64,000 nt of DNA from Clostridiales bacterium (GTDB lineage Bacteria > Bacillota > Clostridia > Christensenellales > Pumilibacteraceae). The position numbers were made by a program, and so were the translations under genes. Positions 46,656 through 59,000 of the stretch are shown here, one piece after another. Below the pieces are notes generated by a model. It was not told where the DNA came from and made no database searches. It saw only the letters and a program-made list of their open reading frames with translations. How positions within the stretch are numbered: position 1 is the first letter of the stretch; each line of letters opens with the position of its first letter. The stretch is from contig JAFLVH010000002.1 in the NCBI GenBank assembly GCA_022508365.1, positions 1 to 64,000 on the forward strand. The letters are read 5' to 3'.

Positions 46656-46676
46656 AGTCTTAACTCTTAACTTTCT
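46656..46676. repeat. Heptamer repeat overlapping the spoIIE stop codon
   Basis: agtctta actctta actttct. Confidence 0.5.
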
Positions 46677-48909
46677 CGTACAGTCTAAACGCTATTGCTG
46701 TCATGTCGTCCTTGGGCGTTCCGCCGGAAAGACTTAGGGCGCGCGCCACCACTTCTTTTACCGCGGTTTCGGGATTGAACGCGGACAGTCCGTTTATAAA
46801 CGACGGCAATTCGTCGCCGTCAAAGCAGTCGTAGACGCCGTCCGTCACCATAATAAGCATTTGCCCGGGATAAAGTTTTTTGGTAGTTATGTACGGGCGC
46901 ATTTCGTCAAGCACGCCGATAGGAAGCGAGCTGCCCTCTATCTTAAGCACGGTGTCCGTAGTCTTGATGTAGCACGGAGGCGCGCCAAGCTTGATAATAT
47001 CCACTACTGCGGTATCCAGGTCGCACACCGCCACGTCCGCCGCGGAATAGTTTTCGGCGGTGGGCAGCTTTAAAAACCTGTTGACGCCGGCAATGACCGA
47101 CTTAGAATCGAAACCGGCGCGGTAAAAGCATTCTATCAGCTCGACCGCCGCGCCCGAGCTTTCGCCTGCGCGCGTGCCCGACCCCATGCCGTCTAGCAGC
47201 GCAGCCAAAAACCTATCGCCTATGCGCTTAAAGGTATAGCTGTCGCCGCTTACGCCGCTTTTTCCCACGCCGGCGCGCGCATACACCGCCTCGTACATGG
47301 GCTTAGCCTTTAGCGTGGCGACGCTCCAGCCAGCGGCCTGGGTCTTTTCTATAGCAACAACTTCAAACCTGCGCTTCATGCACACGCTTACCGCGCGGCG
47401 AATTTTCTCATGCGACACGGACGAAGTGCGCACCACTGCCGTGACGCTGCTTTTGGTGACAAACGCGTCCGCGCACTCCACGCCGTTGTTATTAAGCTCA
47501 AAGATAACGCGCTTTTCTTTGTCCGCGTCAAAGCCTACCGGGGTCGCCTCCGCGTGTCCAAGCTCCTCCAAAACGTCCTTTATGGCGGCAAGCCGCTCGG
47601 TGACTATTGCCTTGGCCTTGTCCTCGCCCTCCATTTCCTTTGCACGCTCGCGCGCGCCGTCCGTGATTTCCGCCGAGCCGGCTATAACGTCGCTCGCGTG
47701 GACGCACTCCGCCGTAAAAAACTCGGGAAGGTCGGTCAGTATAGCCCGAGCATAAGTGGCGCGCTCGGCAAGCAGCGTGAAAGCCGCCTCCCTTGCTGCG
47801 CGGTCGCACACCGGGTTCTTCGGACAGTACGGACAAATTCTGTTACTTAGCGACAGCCCCGTGGCTGCGTAATCGGGCTGGGGCGAGCCCATAACGGTCA
47901 TTAGCCGCGCGGTCTCGTCAAACACCGACGCCACGGCAAGCATGCGGTTGCCTGCGTCGTACTTGCTGCGGTTGATGTAATGCCGTAATGCAATGTGCGA
48001 GCTGCCGTCATAATCAAAGTAGTCTCGCACTTTTTTTACCGCACGGCGCGGCAGAACGCAAAACAGCGCTCCGCCTGCCGCGAGCATTAGCGCATTCCAC
48101 CCGACTTGCACCGAGCTCATAAAAAACAGTATGGAGGTCATTGCAAACACTCCGATAGCCGCAATCACATACAACGGTCTATATAGCTTGGAAAACGCCG
48201 GGATAGTAGTAGCGCACATTAAAAACGCCGGGATAAGCGGCAGAGACGTAAAGCCCAAACCCATTGCAACAAAAGCTCCGCACAATGTTACGGCAGAACC
48301 TCCCACAAGCCCCATAAGCAAAACCAACAGCATGGCAGGCGCAAGACCTATTATAAATTCGCCGTAATGCGCTCTGCCGAACGCGAGCCCGGCGACAAAC
48401 ATCACCACGCACACGGACGCCGCCTCGATAACGCTCAGCTTGGTTGAAAAAACCGAACGCGCGCATGCGGCGACGTTGACCGAAAAGTAGTAGAACAAGC
48501 ACCCGATAAAGCCGGAGACAGCGGCAGAAGCCACAGGCACAAACAGCGCGGCAAGCACGGTGTGCACAAGCAAAGCAAACAGCGAAAAAAGCGTCTTTGC
48601 CGCGCCGCGGTCGAGCCTATGAAACCGCAGTGACAGCATCCACCGCACCGTCATGATAAATATGACTACCCCGCCTGCGTAAAGCCGCCACACCTCAAAC
48701 GAGAACAAAAATTCACAAAGTAAATATACGGGCGCAACAAGCCCGATAAAAAAACTACCTGACAGCGCGCAAAACATAGCCGAACCAAACGGCGAAATTC
48801 CGTATATCCTGCCGCCGACCGAAACCACAATAAGCGCCAATGCCGTGAGCGCCGCTGTCGGCGATACCTTGCCCGATTTTAGTATTGTTTTACCGCCCTC
48901 GCTAACCAT
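46660..48909 (-). CDS. spoIIE: Stage II sporulation protein E-like phosphatase
   Basis: N-terminal multi-TM, C-terminal PP2C-type GDSYTFKRIGDRFLAALLDGMGSGTRAGESSGAAVELIECFYRAGFD. Confidence 0.88.
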   Translation of the reverse strand: MVSEGGKTILKSGKVSPTAALTALALIVVSVGGRIYGISPFGSAMFCALSGSFFIGLVAPVYLLCEFLFSFEVWRLYAGGVVIFIMTVRWMLSLRFHRLDRGAAKTLFSLFALLVHTVLAALFVPVASAAVSGFIGCLFYYFSVNVAACARSVFSTKLSVIEAASVCVVMFVAGLAFGRAHYGEFIIGLAPAMLLVLLMGLVGGSAVTLCGAFVAMGLGFTSLPLIPAFLMCATTIPAFSKLYRPLYVIAAIGVFAMTSILFFMSSVQVGWNALMLAAGGALFCVLPRRAVKKVRDYFDYDGSSHIALRHYINRSKYDAGNRMLAVASVFDETARLMTVMGSPQPDYAATGLSLSNRICPYCPKNPVCDRAAREAAFTLLAERATYARAILTDLPEFFTAECVHASDVIAGSAEITDGARERAKEMEGEDKAKAIVTERLAAIKDVLEELGHAEATPVGFDADKEKRVIFELNNNGVECADAFVTKSSVTAVVRTSSVSHEKIRRAVSVCMKRRFEVVAIEKTQAAGWSVATLKAKPMYEAVYARAGVGKSGVSGDSYTFKRIGDRFLAALLDGMGSGTRAGESSGAAVELIECFYRAGFDSKSVIAGVNRFLKLPTAENYSAADVAVCDLDTAVVDIIKLGAPPCYIKTTDTVLKIEGSSLPIGVLDEMRPYITTKKLYPGQMLIMVTDGVYDCFDGDELPSFINGLSAFNPETAVKEVVARALSLSGGTPKDDMTAIAFRLYEKVKS

Positions 48910-48999
48910 ATGTTACGTTATAACATATACGATAGCGCCGATTTTGCAATATTTGCTATTACGCTGTCGAATAAGTAGAGAATGCAAAAATAAGAATAA

Positions 49000-49866
49000 T
49001 TATTTTTTGATCAATCGTAAACCTACGGCGATTCCGTCGGCGACGGCCTTGCCTATTTGCTTAATACCTGCGGTGCAATCCCCCACGGCGTACAAACCCT
49101 TTACGTTGGTCATGCCGTCATTGTCGGTGATAATCGCGCCGTTGTTGTCCGTAAACACGCCCACGCTTTTTGCTATTGCCGTGCTACCCATGCTGCCAAC
49201 CGCAACAAACACCCCGTCAACGGCAATCGCGCTTCCGTCCTCGAACTCGACAGCATTCACGCGCCGATCACCCGTAATGCGCTTTAACTTTTTTGTCACG
49301 GTGTTTTCCGCAACAAAGCTCGCATTCTTTCCGTCCGTCAAAAGATAGACCTTGCCGGCAAGGTTTTTAAGCGCGTCGTACTCATGAAGCGCATACTCGC
49401 TTTCTCCGATTACGGCGACCGTCTTTTTTCGATAGAAAAATCCGTCGCACACCGCGCAATAGCTTACGCCCCTGCCCTCAAACTCCTTAACGCCATCCAC
49501 ATTAATGCTTGTCCGCGGCGCGCCCGTTGCTATGACAAGCCGTGAACAAACGTATTCGCATTCGGGTGTGACAACCGTAAACTTGGTAGCTTTGTCGTCG
49601 CTGTCGCACCGCACAAAAGTCACCTGTCCGAGGGTGACGGTGACGCCCACGCTCTTTGCCTGCGCAATGCCGTTATCGTACAGCTGTTTCCCGGACACCT
49701 CGCCCGTACCGTAATAGTTTTGAATGCGTTCGGCACGGTGCAGTGCGGAATTGCCGCTGTGGATAACCATAACGTTAAGTCCGCCGCGCGCGGCATACAG
49801 CGCGGTAGACACGCCGGAAGGACCACCCCCGATTATGATTACGTCGTAACTATTTGTTTTGCTCAT
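49000..49866 (-). CDS. NAD(P)/FAD-dependent oxidoreductase, thioredoxin reductase family
   Basis: YDVIIIGGGPSGVSTALYAARGG, GRGVSYCAVCDGFFYRKKTVAVIG. Confidence 0.9.
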   Translation of the reverse strand: MSKTNSYDVIIIGGGPSGVSTALYAARGGLNVMVIHSGNSALHRAERIQNYYGTGEVSGKQLYDNGIAQAKSVGVTVTLGQVTFVRCDSDDKATKFTVVTPECEYVCSRLVIATGAPRTSINVDGVKEFEGRGVSYCAVCDGFFYRKKTVAVIGESEYALHEYDALKNLAGKVYLLTDGKNASFVAENTVTKKLKRITGDRRVNAVEFEDGSAIAVDGVFVAVGSMGSTAIAKSVGVFTDNNGAIITDNDGMTNVKGLYAVGDCTAGIKQIGKAVADGIAVGLRLIKK

Positions 49867-49938
49867 AATTGTTTTTCCGTTTTTCTGTTAGTATATCCAA
49901 TAAAGCGCATTATGTCAATAAATAATTTCCCATACAAA

Positions 49939-49969
49939 AGCGCGGAAGGCTTTATATGCCCTCCACGCT
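49939..49969 (-). terminator. Terminator of the giant surface protein gene
   Basis: AGCGTGGAGGGC-atataaa-GCCTTCCGCGCT-TTTGT on minus. Confidence 0.8.
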
Positions 49970-50013
49970 GTTTGTTTTTTACTCAACTACTCGACTTAGC
50001 TGTGTGCGTATGA

Positions 50014-53000
50014 TTACTTATACGTCTTGCTCGGACTGACATTCGGTGACGTTATGTTAAACGTAACTAGCTCATACGTGTTGCTGCCTTTTGTAATTTT
50101 GTATCTGCAAATCGAACCGGACGAATACGACCACCACAAATTGTCTGTTTGGTTAGTCCAACTATTTACTCCGGCGGTGAAGATTACTTTTATTCCTCCC
50201 CATTCATTTGCCGTTAGCTTAGATACCGTCGACGGATTTACAGGACCGCCGGGCGTGGGTTCCGGTATTTCAAAGTAGTATAAACCACCTATCCCGTACA
50301 TGAACATATAGCCGGTCAATCCGTTTCCGTAATCTATCGTTAACTTGTGGTAATTATCAACAGTAATATCTGCGAGCGTGGCGGTATATTCCTTAGTTGC
50401 ACCTAGAGTCAATCCGCTAACCTTGACTTGATAACGCGAAATCTCGTTGCGAGTGCCCTTTTCGTCATGAGTAAAGATTATATCGGTAATTCCGGCATTA
50501 GAGATATCGAAATAGTATTTACCGCTACCCATGGATGTCAAAATGTCGCGCGTACTCCATCTATTATCGTCCGCACCCGTACCGGTAACAGTACCAACGC
50601 CTGTGCCGCCCCAAGCATGAATGTGGTAATCAAATGTAGTACCGGTACCACCCCAGCCGGACGCATTAAGCACTATGCGCACCCTTGCCGCCTTATAGCG
50701 AGCGTAGTACGTCACGTCGGCGCCGTTGACAGTAACGGAGGTTGCCGTAAGCTTTGTGCCGCCGGTCTGGGCGTCGTACCAACCGTCAAAGTCGTACAAT
50801 GCGTTATTCGGAGTCGGATCCTTAGGCACGTCTACAGAATCACCGTTCTCGACATCTGTAAATGTATAGGTTGCGCCCGAGGCAGCCGTACCGTCGCCCA
50901 ATACAAACGTAACATTAAATGTGTTCTTTACAAACTTACCGTACAGCTTAATAGCGACTTTGCTGTCCATGCCTTCGAACAAATCTTTAAACTTAAGTTC
51001 GGTGTACTTTGTACCGTTGTATTCGCCGTCCGTGTACCAACCGTCAAACAAGTAACCGGTCTTTACTGGTGTCTTTAATTGCGTACCGTCGTATTCAATC
51101 GTAAAGATAGTGATGTTGCCGACGGAATTATCCTTGCTGCCGTCCACATAGTATTCGACCGTGTAGGTTATAACGTTCCACTTGGCATACAGCGTGGTGC
51201 CGTCAATCGGCATTGTGTCTGTATCAAAGTCCCAAGGCGTAGTCAGCGAGGACTCCTTGTACCAGCCGCCAAAGGTGTAACCGTCTTTGGTCGGTACATT
51301 CGGCTCCTCCACGAGCGCATTATAATCGCCTGTAAAGTCGTTTACGTCACTTCCGCCCATGCTATCGAACTTGACGGTATACTGATTAGGCGTCCACTTG
51401 GCGTACAGCGTTATATCGTCTGTAACCTTGTCGCCGTTTTCGCCGAAGGTCCATACGTTGCTTAGCGCAGCGTCCTTATACCAACCGTCAAACCTATAAC
51501 CGGCTTTGGTCGGTGCGGTGGGCGCGGAGATTGTTGTGTTGTAAACAACGTCGGTGATTTCCGCTACGTCGCTGCCGCCGTTACTGTTGAACGATACGGT
51601 GTACTTGTTGGGTATCCACTTGGCATAGAACTCGGTAGGCATGCCTTCCGCTGCTGCCGCAAATGTGTATTCAACGCCGTCGCATTCCGCATTGGTAAAC
51701 CAACCGCCGAACTCATAGCCGTCGCGGCTTACCTGAGGCGGAGTGGGCGTCTTGCCCATCTGAACGTTTAGCGTGGAGAACGTGTCTGTTCCGTCGTTGC
51801 GGTAGAACTTGAGCTCGACCGTAGGAACGGCTGCCACGTGCGCGTAAAGCGTTATATCGCCCTCAACCGTAATCTGACCTGTGACGTAAGCGGTATTATC
51901 GCCGTTAATCTCAAGCGTCCAACCGAGGAAGATGTAAAGCTTGTCGGTGAGATTGGTAACAGTCACCTGCGGCAGAGTGAACTTGGAGCCGTACGGCATG
52001 TCTACGATAGTTTCACCGTCGATTGTTGCGGTATACTCCGCACTTTCGCCAAGCACAAGCGTGATCGTGTAATCTACAGGCGTCCAGGTGGCGATAAGCT
52101 CCATATCCTCGGTCACGCCGGTGCCGAAGTCCCAAGCCCTGCCATTGTACTGCCAGCCGCCCAATGTGTAGTGTTCACGACTTACCGTAGGTTGGGTTAC
52201 CGTAGCGCCCAGTGTGGTTACGGAAACGGTAGCGGAGCCCGTAAGCGTACCGCCGTTTGCGTTGAACGTGACGGTAAGCGCGCCGAGCGTAATGGTGAAC
52301 TCGGCAGTCTGTCCGCCAAAGCCGATGGTTACGGTGGCGTTGCCCGCCCTGGTGTTGTCTACGTCTATCGTGTAGCCTGTAACAACGGCATTGGTGTCGT
52401 TGTTGTAGTATGCGGTTACGGTAATGCCGGTCTTGGTAATCTCCTGACCTATCTTGTATGTGGGCATGCCGTCATGCTTGACGTCAAGTCTCGTCACGGA
52501 GGGCGCAACTATCGTAATCTTGAACTTGCCGGTCACGCCGTTATACGACACGGTTATTTCCTGCTCGCCGAGGCGCGTCATGTCTATGGCGCTCAGAGTA
52601 AATTCGGTAACGGCGGTAGGCGCAACAGGCGTGGCGCCCTCGACGCCCTCGTTGTAGTTGGCGGTAACGTCGATAAGCTTAGCGAGGTCCGGAGCCGCCG
52701 CGTCCTGCACAAACTCGAGCGTTTCGCCGGACTTGGCAACAGCGGTGAGCGACGTCATTACGTTGTTTACGGTAATCTGATACTCGCCCGACTCGTTGCC
52801 ATTGTACAAGACCTTGACGGTATAAGTGCCTGCGGTAAGAAGCTTGCCGCTTGTTTCGCCCGTGCAGGTGTACGTGATATCCGTGGTCTTTTCCACCTTT
52901 CCGTTGTTGTAGGTAAGCGTAACTTCCGCGCCGGTAAGCACAATGGCGTCGCCAACGTTGTACGTCTTTTTGCTCGGATCGGTCGTAAGCTCTGTCTTTT

Positions 53001-56000
53001 CCACAGCAAGCGCCACAGCCGTGTAGTTAAAGTTCACTACGGTGTTGCCGCACACAACCTTAATTGTGTTTTCGCCGAGCGTTGCCGCTTTGCTTTCAAC
53101 ATAGTTAATGGCGCTGTTATCACTTGCGGTAAGGTCGCTTGCGGTGAGCTTATCGCCGACCACAATCTTGGCCTTTTTGCTGGTGACGGTTATTTCCTTG
53201 TGCTGCACTGCGGTAAGCTTGTTGCCGCCCAAATCAACCACAAGGTCGTAGAATCCGCTCGTGCCCATGAAGGTTATGTTACTACCGGAGGTTGAGATAT
53301 TTACAGTAACCGCCGAGGAAGTCGGATTGAGTGATCCCGACGAAATTCCGTACCACGAACTTCCCTTCATAACCTTGAACGTATCGTACTTGGCGAGGTA
53401 TACGTAGGTGAAGTAGTACTTATTTCCGTTGACCGCAGTCAACATCATGGTGCTGACGTCGGACCACGCGCCGCTGTCATTCCATCCGTTGAACGAACCT
53501 TTTATGAAGACAGTACCTTTATCCGCCGTCCATTTGCCTGTGGTATTGGCAGTGCCGTCGGGATAACGAGGTGTATCGGAAGGCCGTGCGTATATTTGAG
53601 TGGTTTCAATCTCCAATGTCCATTTTACGTCGGCGACGTTAGCGGAAAGCACGCTTACTTTATACATGTAACCGTTGTCATCCTTTTCCGCAACGAATTT
53701 AAGATCGGTTGTTGCCGATATCTCCGACGGAGAAGTATAAGTTGCCAAATTGGCGTTAGTCGGCTTTATGTCACTACTGCCGTTGCCTTGTGCGTCATAC
53801 TTGGCGATATAGAAGATTGCGTTTTTATCCAGCGTTATTCCGTCTACAATATACACAGTGCGGCTGTAATCGTTCGTACCCACTGTAACCGCAAACGCCT
53901 GTACAGTCTGCCAGTTGTCTGTGGTGTAGCGCATAAACCAGCCGTTCTTGGGATTGGCGGTCCACTGCGCGACAAGCGTGATATTGCCTGTGACGGGTGT
54001 AGCAAAGCTGTACTTGGCTCCGTTAAGATACCAACCGACAAAGTCGTTTCCGGCAAGCGTCGGATTCTTAGTGGGCTGAGCCACGGGTTTTCCGTACTCT
54101 ACCTGAACGGTAGCCTGAGTGCCTGTAGCAAGCGTGCCGCCGTTGGGATCGAAGGTTACGGTGTACAGATTGGAATAGTGCGCGGTGACCGTCAGCGTCG
54201 TGCCGTTAAGGCCGTCGAGCAGGTCGGAGGTTACGGAGGTTATCTTTTCGTCTCCGCAATACCATTCTGTAAAGTAGTAACCGTTTGCTCTGCCCGTGGC
54301 GTTGATGGTGACCTGCTCCTTAGTGGGCAGTGTCGCAACCGTCGAGGCAAGGTTTTGTATGGTAAACGTCTTGCTCGCTATAGTCTCGCCGTAAGCGCCC
54401 ATGTCGTACGCAAGCGTGTATTCCACAAGGGTCCAGGCGGCGTACAGATTGATAGCGGTGCCGCTTTCCGGTATAGCGTCGATAAGCGCGGTAACCTTTT
54501 TGCCGCTCATGCTGCCGACATGCCAGCCGTCAAACGCGTAGCCGATCTGAGACATAACCTTAAGCGTATCATCTTGCACCGTAACGTCGTACGAAGTGAT
54601 ATTGCCTGCGGTGTTGTCAACTTTGTCGTTTATATAGTACGTGACGATATAAGTGATAAGCTCGTATTTGGTGTAAAGCGTGACATTGCTTGTTACTGTA
54701 TCGGACGCAAAGTTCCACTGCTTTTCCTGTTCTTCGACCATGTAGAACCAGCCGAGCAACTTGTAGCCCGTCTTAGCGTCGAGCGTGGGCTCTTCCAGCT
54801 TGGAGCCGTGCGTCACGTCGGACTGGGTCTTCACAACGCTCTCTCCGTTCTTAAACGTGACGGTGAACTTTTGGATATCCCATTTGGCGTAAAGCTCGAT
54901 ATCGCTCGTAACCGTATCGGTCTCGAAGTTCCACGGCGTCCGGAACCCGTTGTCCTTGTACCAGCCGCCAAAGGTGTATCCCTCATACGTAGGATCGGTA
55001 GGCTTTTCTATTGTGGAGCCGTGCTCAACTTCCGTATACGGATCGACATCCGAGCCGTTGAACGTCTCAAACGTGACGGTGTACTTGTTGATTTCCCAAC
55101 CGGCAAACACCTCGCAGCCCTCTACCATGACCGGGAAGGTATACTTATTCTCTTCGGTGAAGTTGTCCTTGTCGGTGAACCAGCCGAGGAACTTGTAGCC
55201 TTCACGCTCGGGCGCGGGGCTGTACGCCTTGCCCGCCGTACCTATAACCACCTTTTGCACATGAGTCTCGGGCGTTTCGCCGTAGTTGAAGTTGAATGTG
55301 AGATCTACGGTTTCGTTCTGTTCTATTCTTGCATAGAACTCTTTGGCTCCCGTGCTGCCTTTTGCTATAGTTGTAATAGGCGATCCGGAGAACTCTTGAT
55401 CCTCGTACCAACCAAGGAAGGAGTAACCGCCTTCGGTTACGGTGGGATCGGGCAGCGTTACGGCGGTTTCAACCGTGTATTCTACGGGCGCAGTGGGCGC
55501 GGTTGCCAAAGCGGTATCCACAACGTAGGTAATTTTGTATTTTATCACTTCCCACTTGGCGGTGAGCGTAAAGTCTTCAGTAACGGGAGTGCTGAATACA
55601 TACTTCTCGACCGCGTCACCCTTGAACCAGCCTAAGAAGGTATAGCCCTTGCGCGTAACCTTGTTGGACTCAGGCTGAGATACAGTGCTGTTGTAGTTGA
55701 TATACTGGGTTTCGGTCTTGCCGTCGTAATTGTAATCGAGGATGACCGTGTAGCTGTGTATGGTGTAGTCGGCTATAAGCTCCAGATCCGAAGTGACAGG
55801 CGTATTAAGATTGAAGATAGTCGTTCCGTTCTTCCAACCGTTAAAGTCGTAACCTGTCTTGGTCGCGGAGGGAACCTTACCGGAAGGAATGGCCGTGTTG
55901 TACGGCACCTTTAAGGTCTCCTTTGTCACACCGTCGACAATAAACTTGACGGTGTACTCGTGGACAGTCCACTTGGCTTTGAGCACGATTGGCTCGTTGA

Positions 56001-59000
56001 CATCGGTATCAAACTCATACTCGGTGGTTTGCATTACGCCGTTCACCACCAAATACCAACCGCCGAAGTCGTGACCCGTCTTGGTCGGGTTGTTAGGTCT
56101 ATTTGCCTGCTCGCCGTAAAGCGGATGCTGAGTATCGACGCTTGTGCCGCCGTCGCTGTCGAACGTGACCGTAAGATCCTTAACCTTAATCGTAAACGTG
56201 GTATCCTTGCCGCCGTACGATACGGTTATGGTCTTGTCGCCCACGCTGTTGGTAGAAGTGCCGTCAAGCGTGTAATCGGTTACGGTATAGCTCTTGCCGT
56301 CGCTGTCGGTCACGGTAACCACCATGCCGGCATCGCTGAACGTTTCGCCGCGCCAGTACTCGGTCTTGGAAGGCTGTGTGGTGACCTTGACGGTTGTAAT
56401 TGTGGGCGCCTGCCATTTGACTATCTTAAGCGTCCTTGTAGCGCCGTTTACAAATATAATGTCGTAATAGCCGTTTTCTATGCCGCCGAGGTACAGGTTG
56501 CCTTCGTCGCCGTTATTGCCCAGGGTGATTACGGTGTTCAATCCGGTGAGCTCGCCGCCGAACCAGCCCTTGTCGTCGGTACCGACTTGCACGCCCTTGA
56601 CGTAAATCTTGAACGCGTCGCCCTTCTTGAGGTAAACCTTGCGGAATGTGTACTCAGTGCCCGATTTAAGCACGGTCAAAAGCGTGCTGCCGGACGACCA
56701 TTCCTTAAACAGCCCAAACTCGTCGGTGAACGAGCCGCGGATATAAACCTCCGCCGTAGCCGCATTTTCATTGGTATAGGTTGCGGCATTGCCGTCAGTG
56801 GGATTGCGCAGCTCCTTGGTGTATTCTATAGTAACACCAAAGCTTATGCCCCAGCAATCCTTTGTTTCGTCGTTAATATCGCCGATGTACAGCGTCCACT
56901 TGGCGCCGGTGTACATTTCGTTGTAGGCAGTGACTTCAAAGTTGTAGTTGTCGCCGTCTTTCTTGCTGCCGACAGTAAGAATATTCTTAAATGTATGCTG
57001 GGTAACATTGCTTGCCGCATGATACCATGTTTCTTCGCCGCCGGAGCCATACGTGACAACGATAAACTGCATGCCCTTACTCAGGGTTACGCCTTCTACC
57101 TTCCATTCGTTCTTGTCGCCGTTCTTTACGGCAGTGTATCCGGCCGTCCAAGTCTTGCCGTCCTGCGAGTAGTACAGGAACGTTCCGGTTCCGACTTTGC
57201 TCTCCCATTGCGCCGAAAGCTTAATGTTGCGAGTGATTGCCGTCGTAAGCTCAAACTTATTTCCGCTCTCGTCGTTCCACTGTACAAACGTCCAGTCTTT
57301 GCGCGTGGTGTTGACCTTGCTTGCGTCTATCTTTTCGCCGTGCTTGACGGTTTGCGCTGCAACAGCGGTGCCGCCGTTGGCGTTGAACTCGACTGTGTAC
57401 TCGTTGAGTTCCCAATCGGCAGTCAACCACATCTCGCGAACAACGGGATCTCCAAAGTTCCAAGGCGTGCCGTTCTTTAAATTCCAGCCTTTAAGGGTGT
57501 GACCAACCCACGTGATTCCGGTGGGCTCACTTGCGGTCTTGCCATGCTCAACGGTTTGGTCATCGGCTTTGCCTGTGCCGCCGTTCAAGTCGAAGTGTAC
57601 GGTGTACTTGTTGATCACCCACTTTGCATACAGCGTGATATTGCCGGTTACAGTGTCGGTCTCGAATACCCACTCTGATGTGAAATCTTCCCTGTACCAG
57701 CCCATAAAGGTGTACCCTTCCAGCGTGGGATCGTTGGGCTTGTTTGTAATCTTGTTGCCGTACAAAACCTTGATTGCATCAACGCCGCTGCCGCCCATGC
57801 TGTTGAACTTGACGGTATATTCCTCAAGCTCCCACTTGGCATACAGCGTTACGTCCTTGGTGGGCTTTTGTCCGAATCCGTCATAGGCGATAGTTTCGTC
57901 TTCCACATACCAGTGGATAAATTTATGACCCGTCCACGTGGGCGCTTCTATAGCCTGAACGGTCTGTTCGGAAGTAAAGTACCGTTTTTGATTTTCTTCA
58001 CCGTTGCCCAATACAAACGTGATGGTGTACGTAATCGGATCCCACTTGGCAAAAACGGTGGTTTCTTGCATTATATCCTGATCGAACGAGAACAGGTTTT
58101 TGCACTCTTTTTCCTTGTACCAGCTTATAAAGGTATAGCCGGTGCGGCTGGGCTTATACGGGCTTGTTATGCGAGTGCCCTGCACCACGTATTCTTCGTG
58201 GTTTTGTGCGCCCTCGTAGTTTAGGTTGTAAATAAACTTGACCGTAGAGTTTCTGGTTATCTGCGCATAGAAGATTTGGTCGCCCATTGTGCCTGCGGCG
58301 ATGCTGCTGATGCGCTCACCCGTGTAGTCTCTATTATTGTACCAGCCTATAAAGGTATAGCCCGGTTCGGTTACGTTAACGCCCGGAAGAGTAAATTCTT
58401 GATTGTAGATATACTCGCCTTCGTCGACGGCGTCGGCAAGGCCGGTATCCACAACGTACGTAATCTTATAATGCTTGGCGTTCCAATGCGCCTCGAGCGT
58501 GATAAGACCTTCGCGCTCTACCAACTTCTCCTCGAATTTCCAAATGGTTTCGCGGTCGAGCATGTGCCAGTGCAGGAAGTCATAGCCGGGTTCTTCGGGA
58601 TCGCTCGGCTTATCCGTAATAAGTCCGCCGAATTTTACCGTGGCAGTATAATATGCGACGGTATTTGCGTCTACGTAGTGCAATACGTACTTAATGGTAA
58701 CGTCCTTGGCTTCCCACTTGGCGGTGAGAGTAAGCCCCTCGGTTTGAAGCGTATCTTGATTGAATATCCATTCGTCTTCGCCGTTGAACCAACCTTTAAG
58801 ATTGTAGCCGTATTTGGTAACGGTAACCGTGGGCGCAGGAACTTTTTCGCCAAACGCGACAGTCTGGCTTGTCACCGCAGGCGTGCCGCCGGCAGTATCA
58901 AACGTAACGGTGTATGTTTTGGCAGTCCAATGCGCGGTGAGATTGAGCCCTTCTGCGTCAAGCGGCTGAGTGGAGCTCCATTTTTCGCCTTCCTCGGTGA

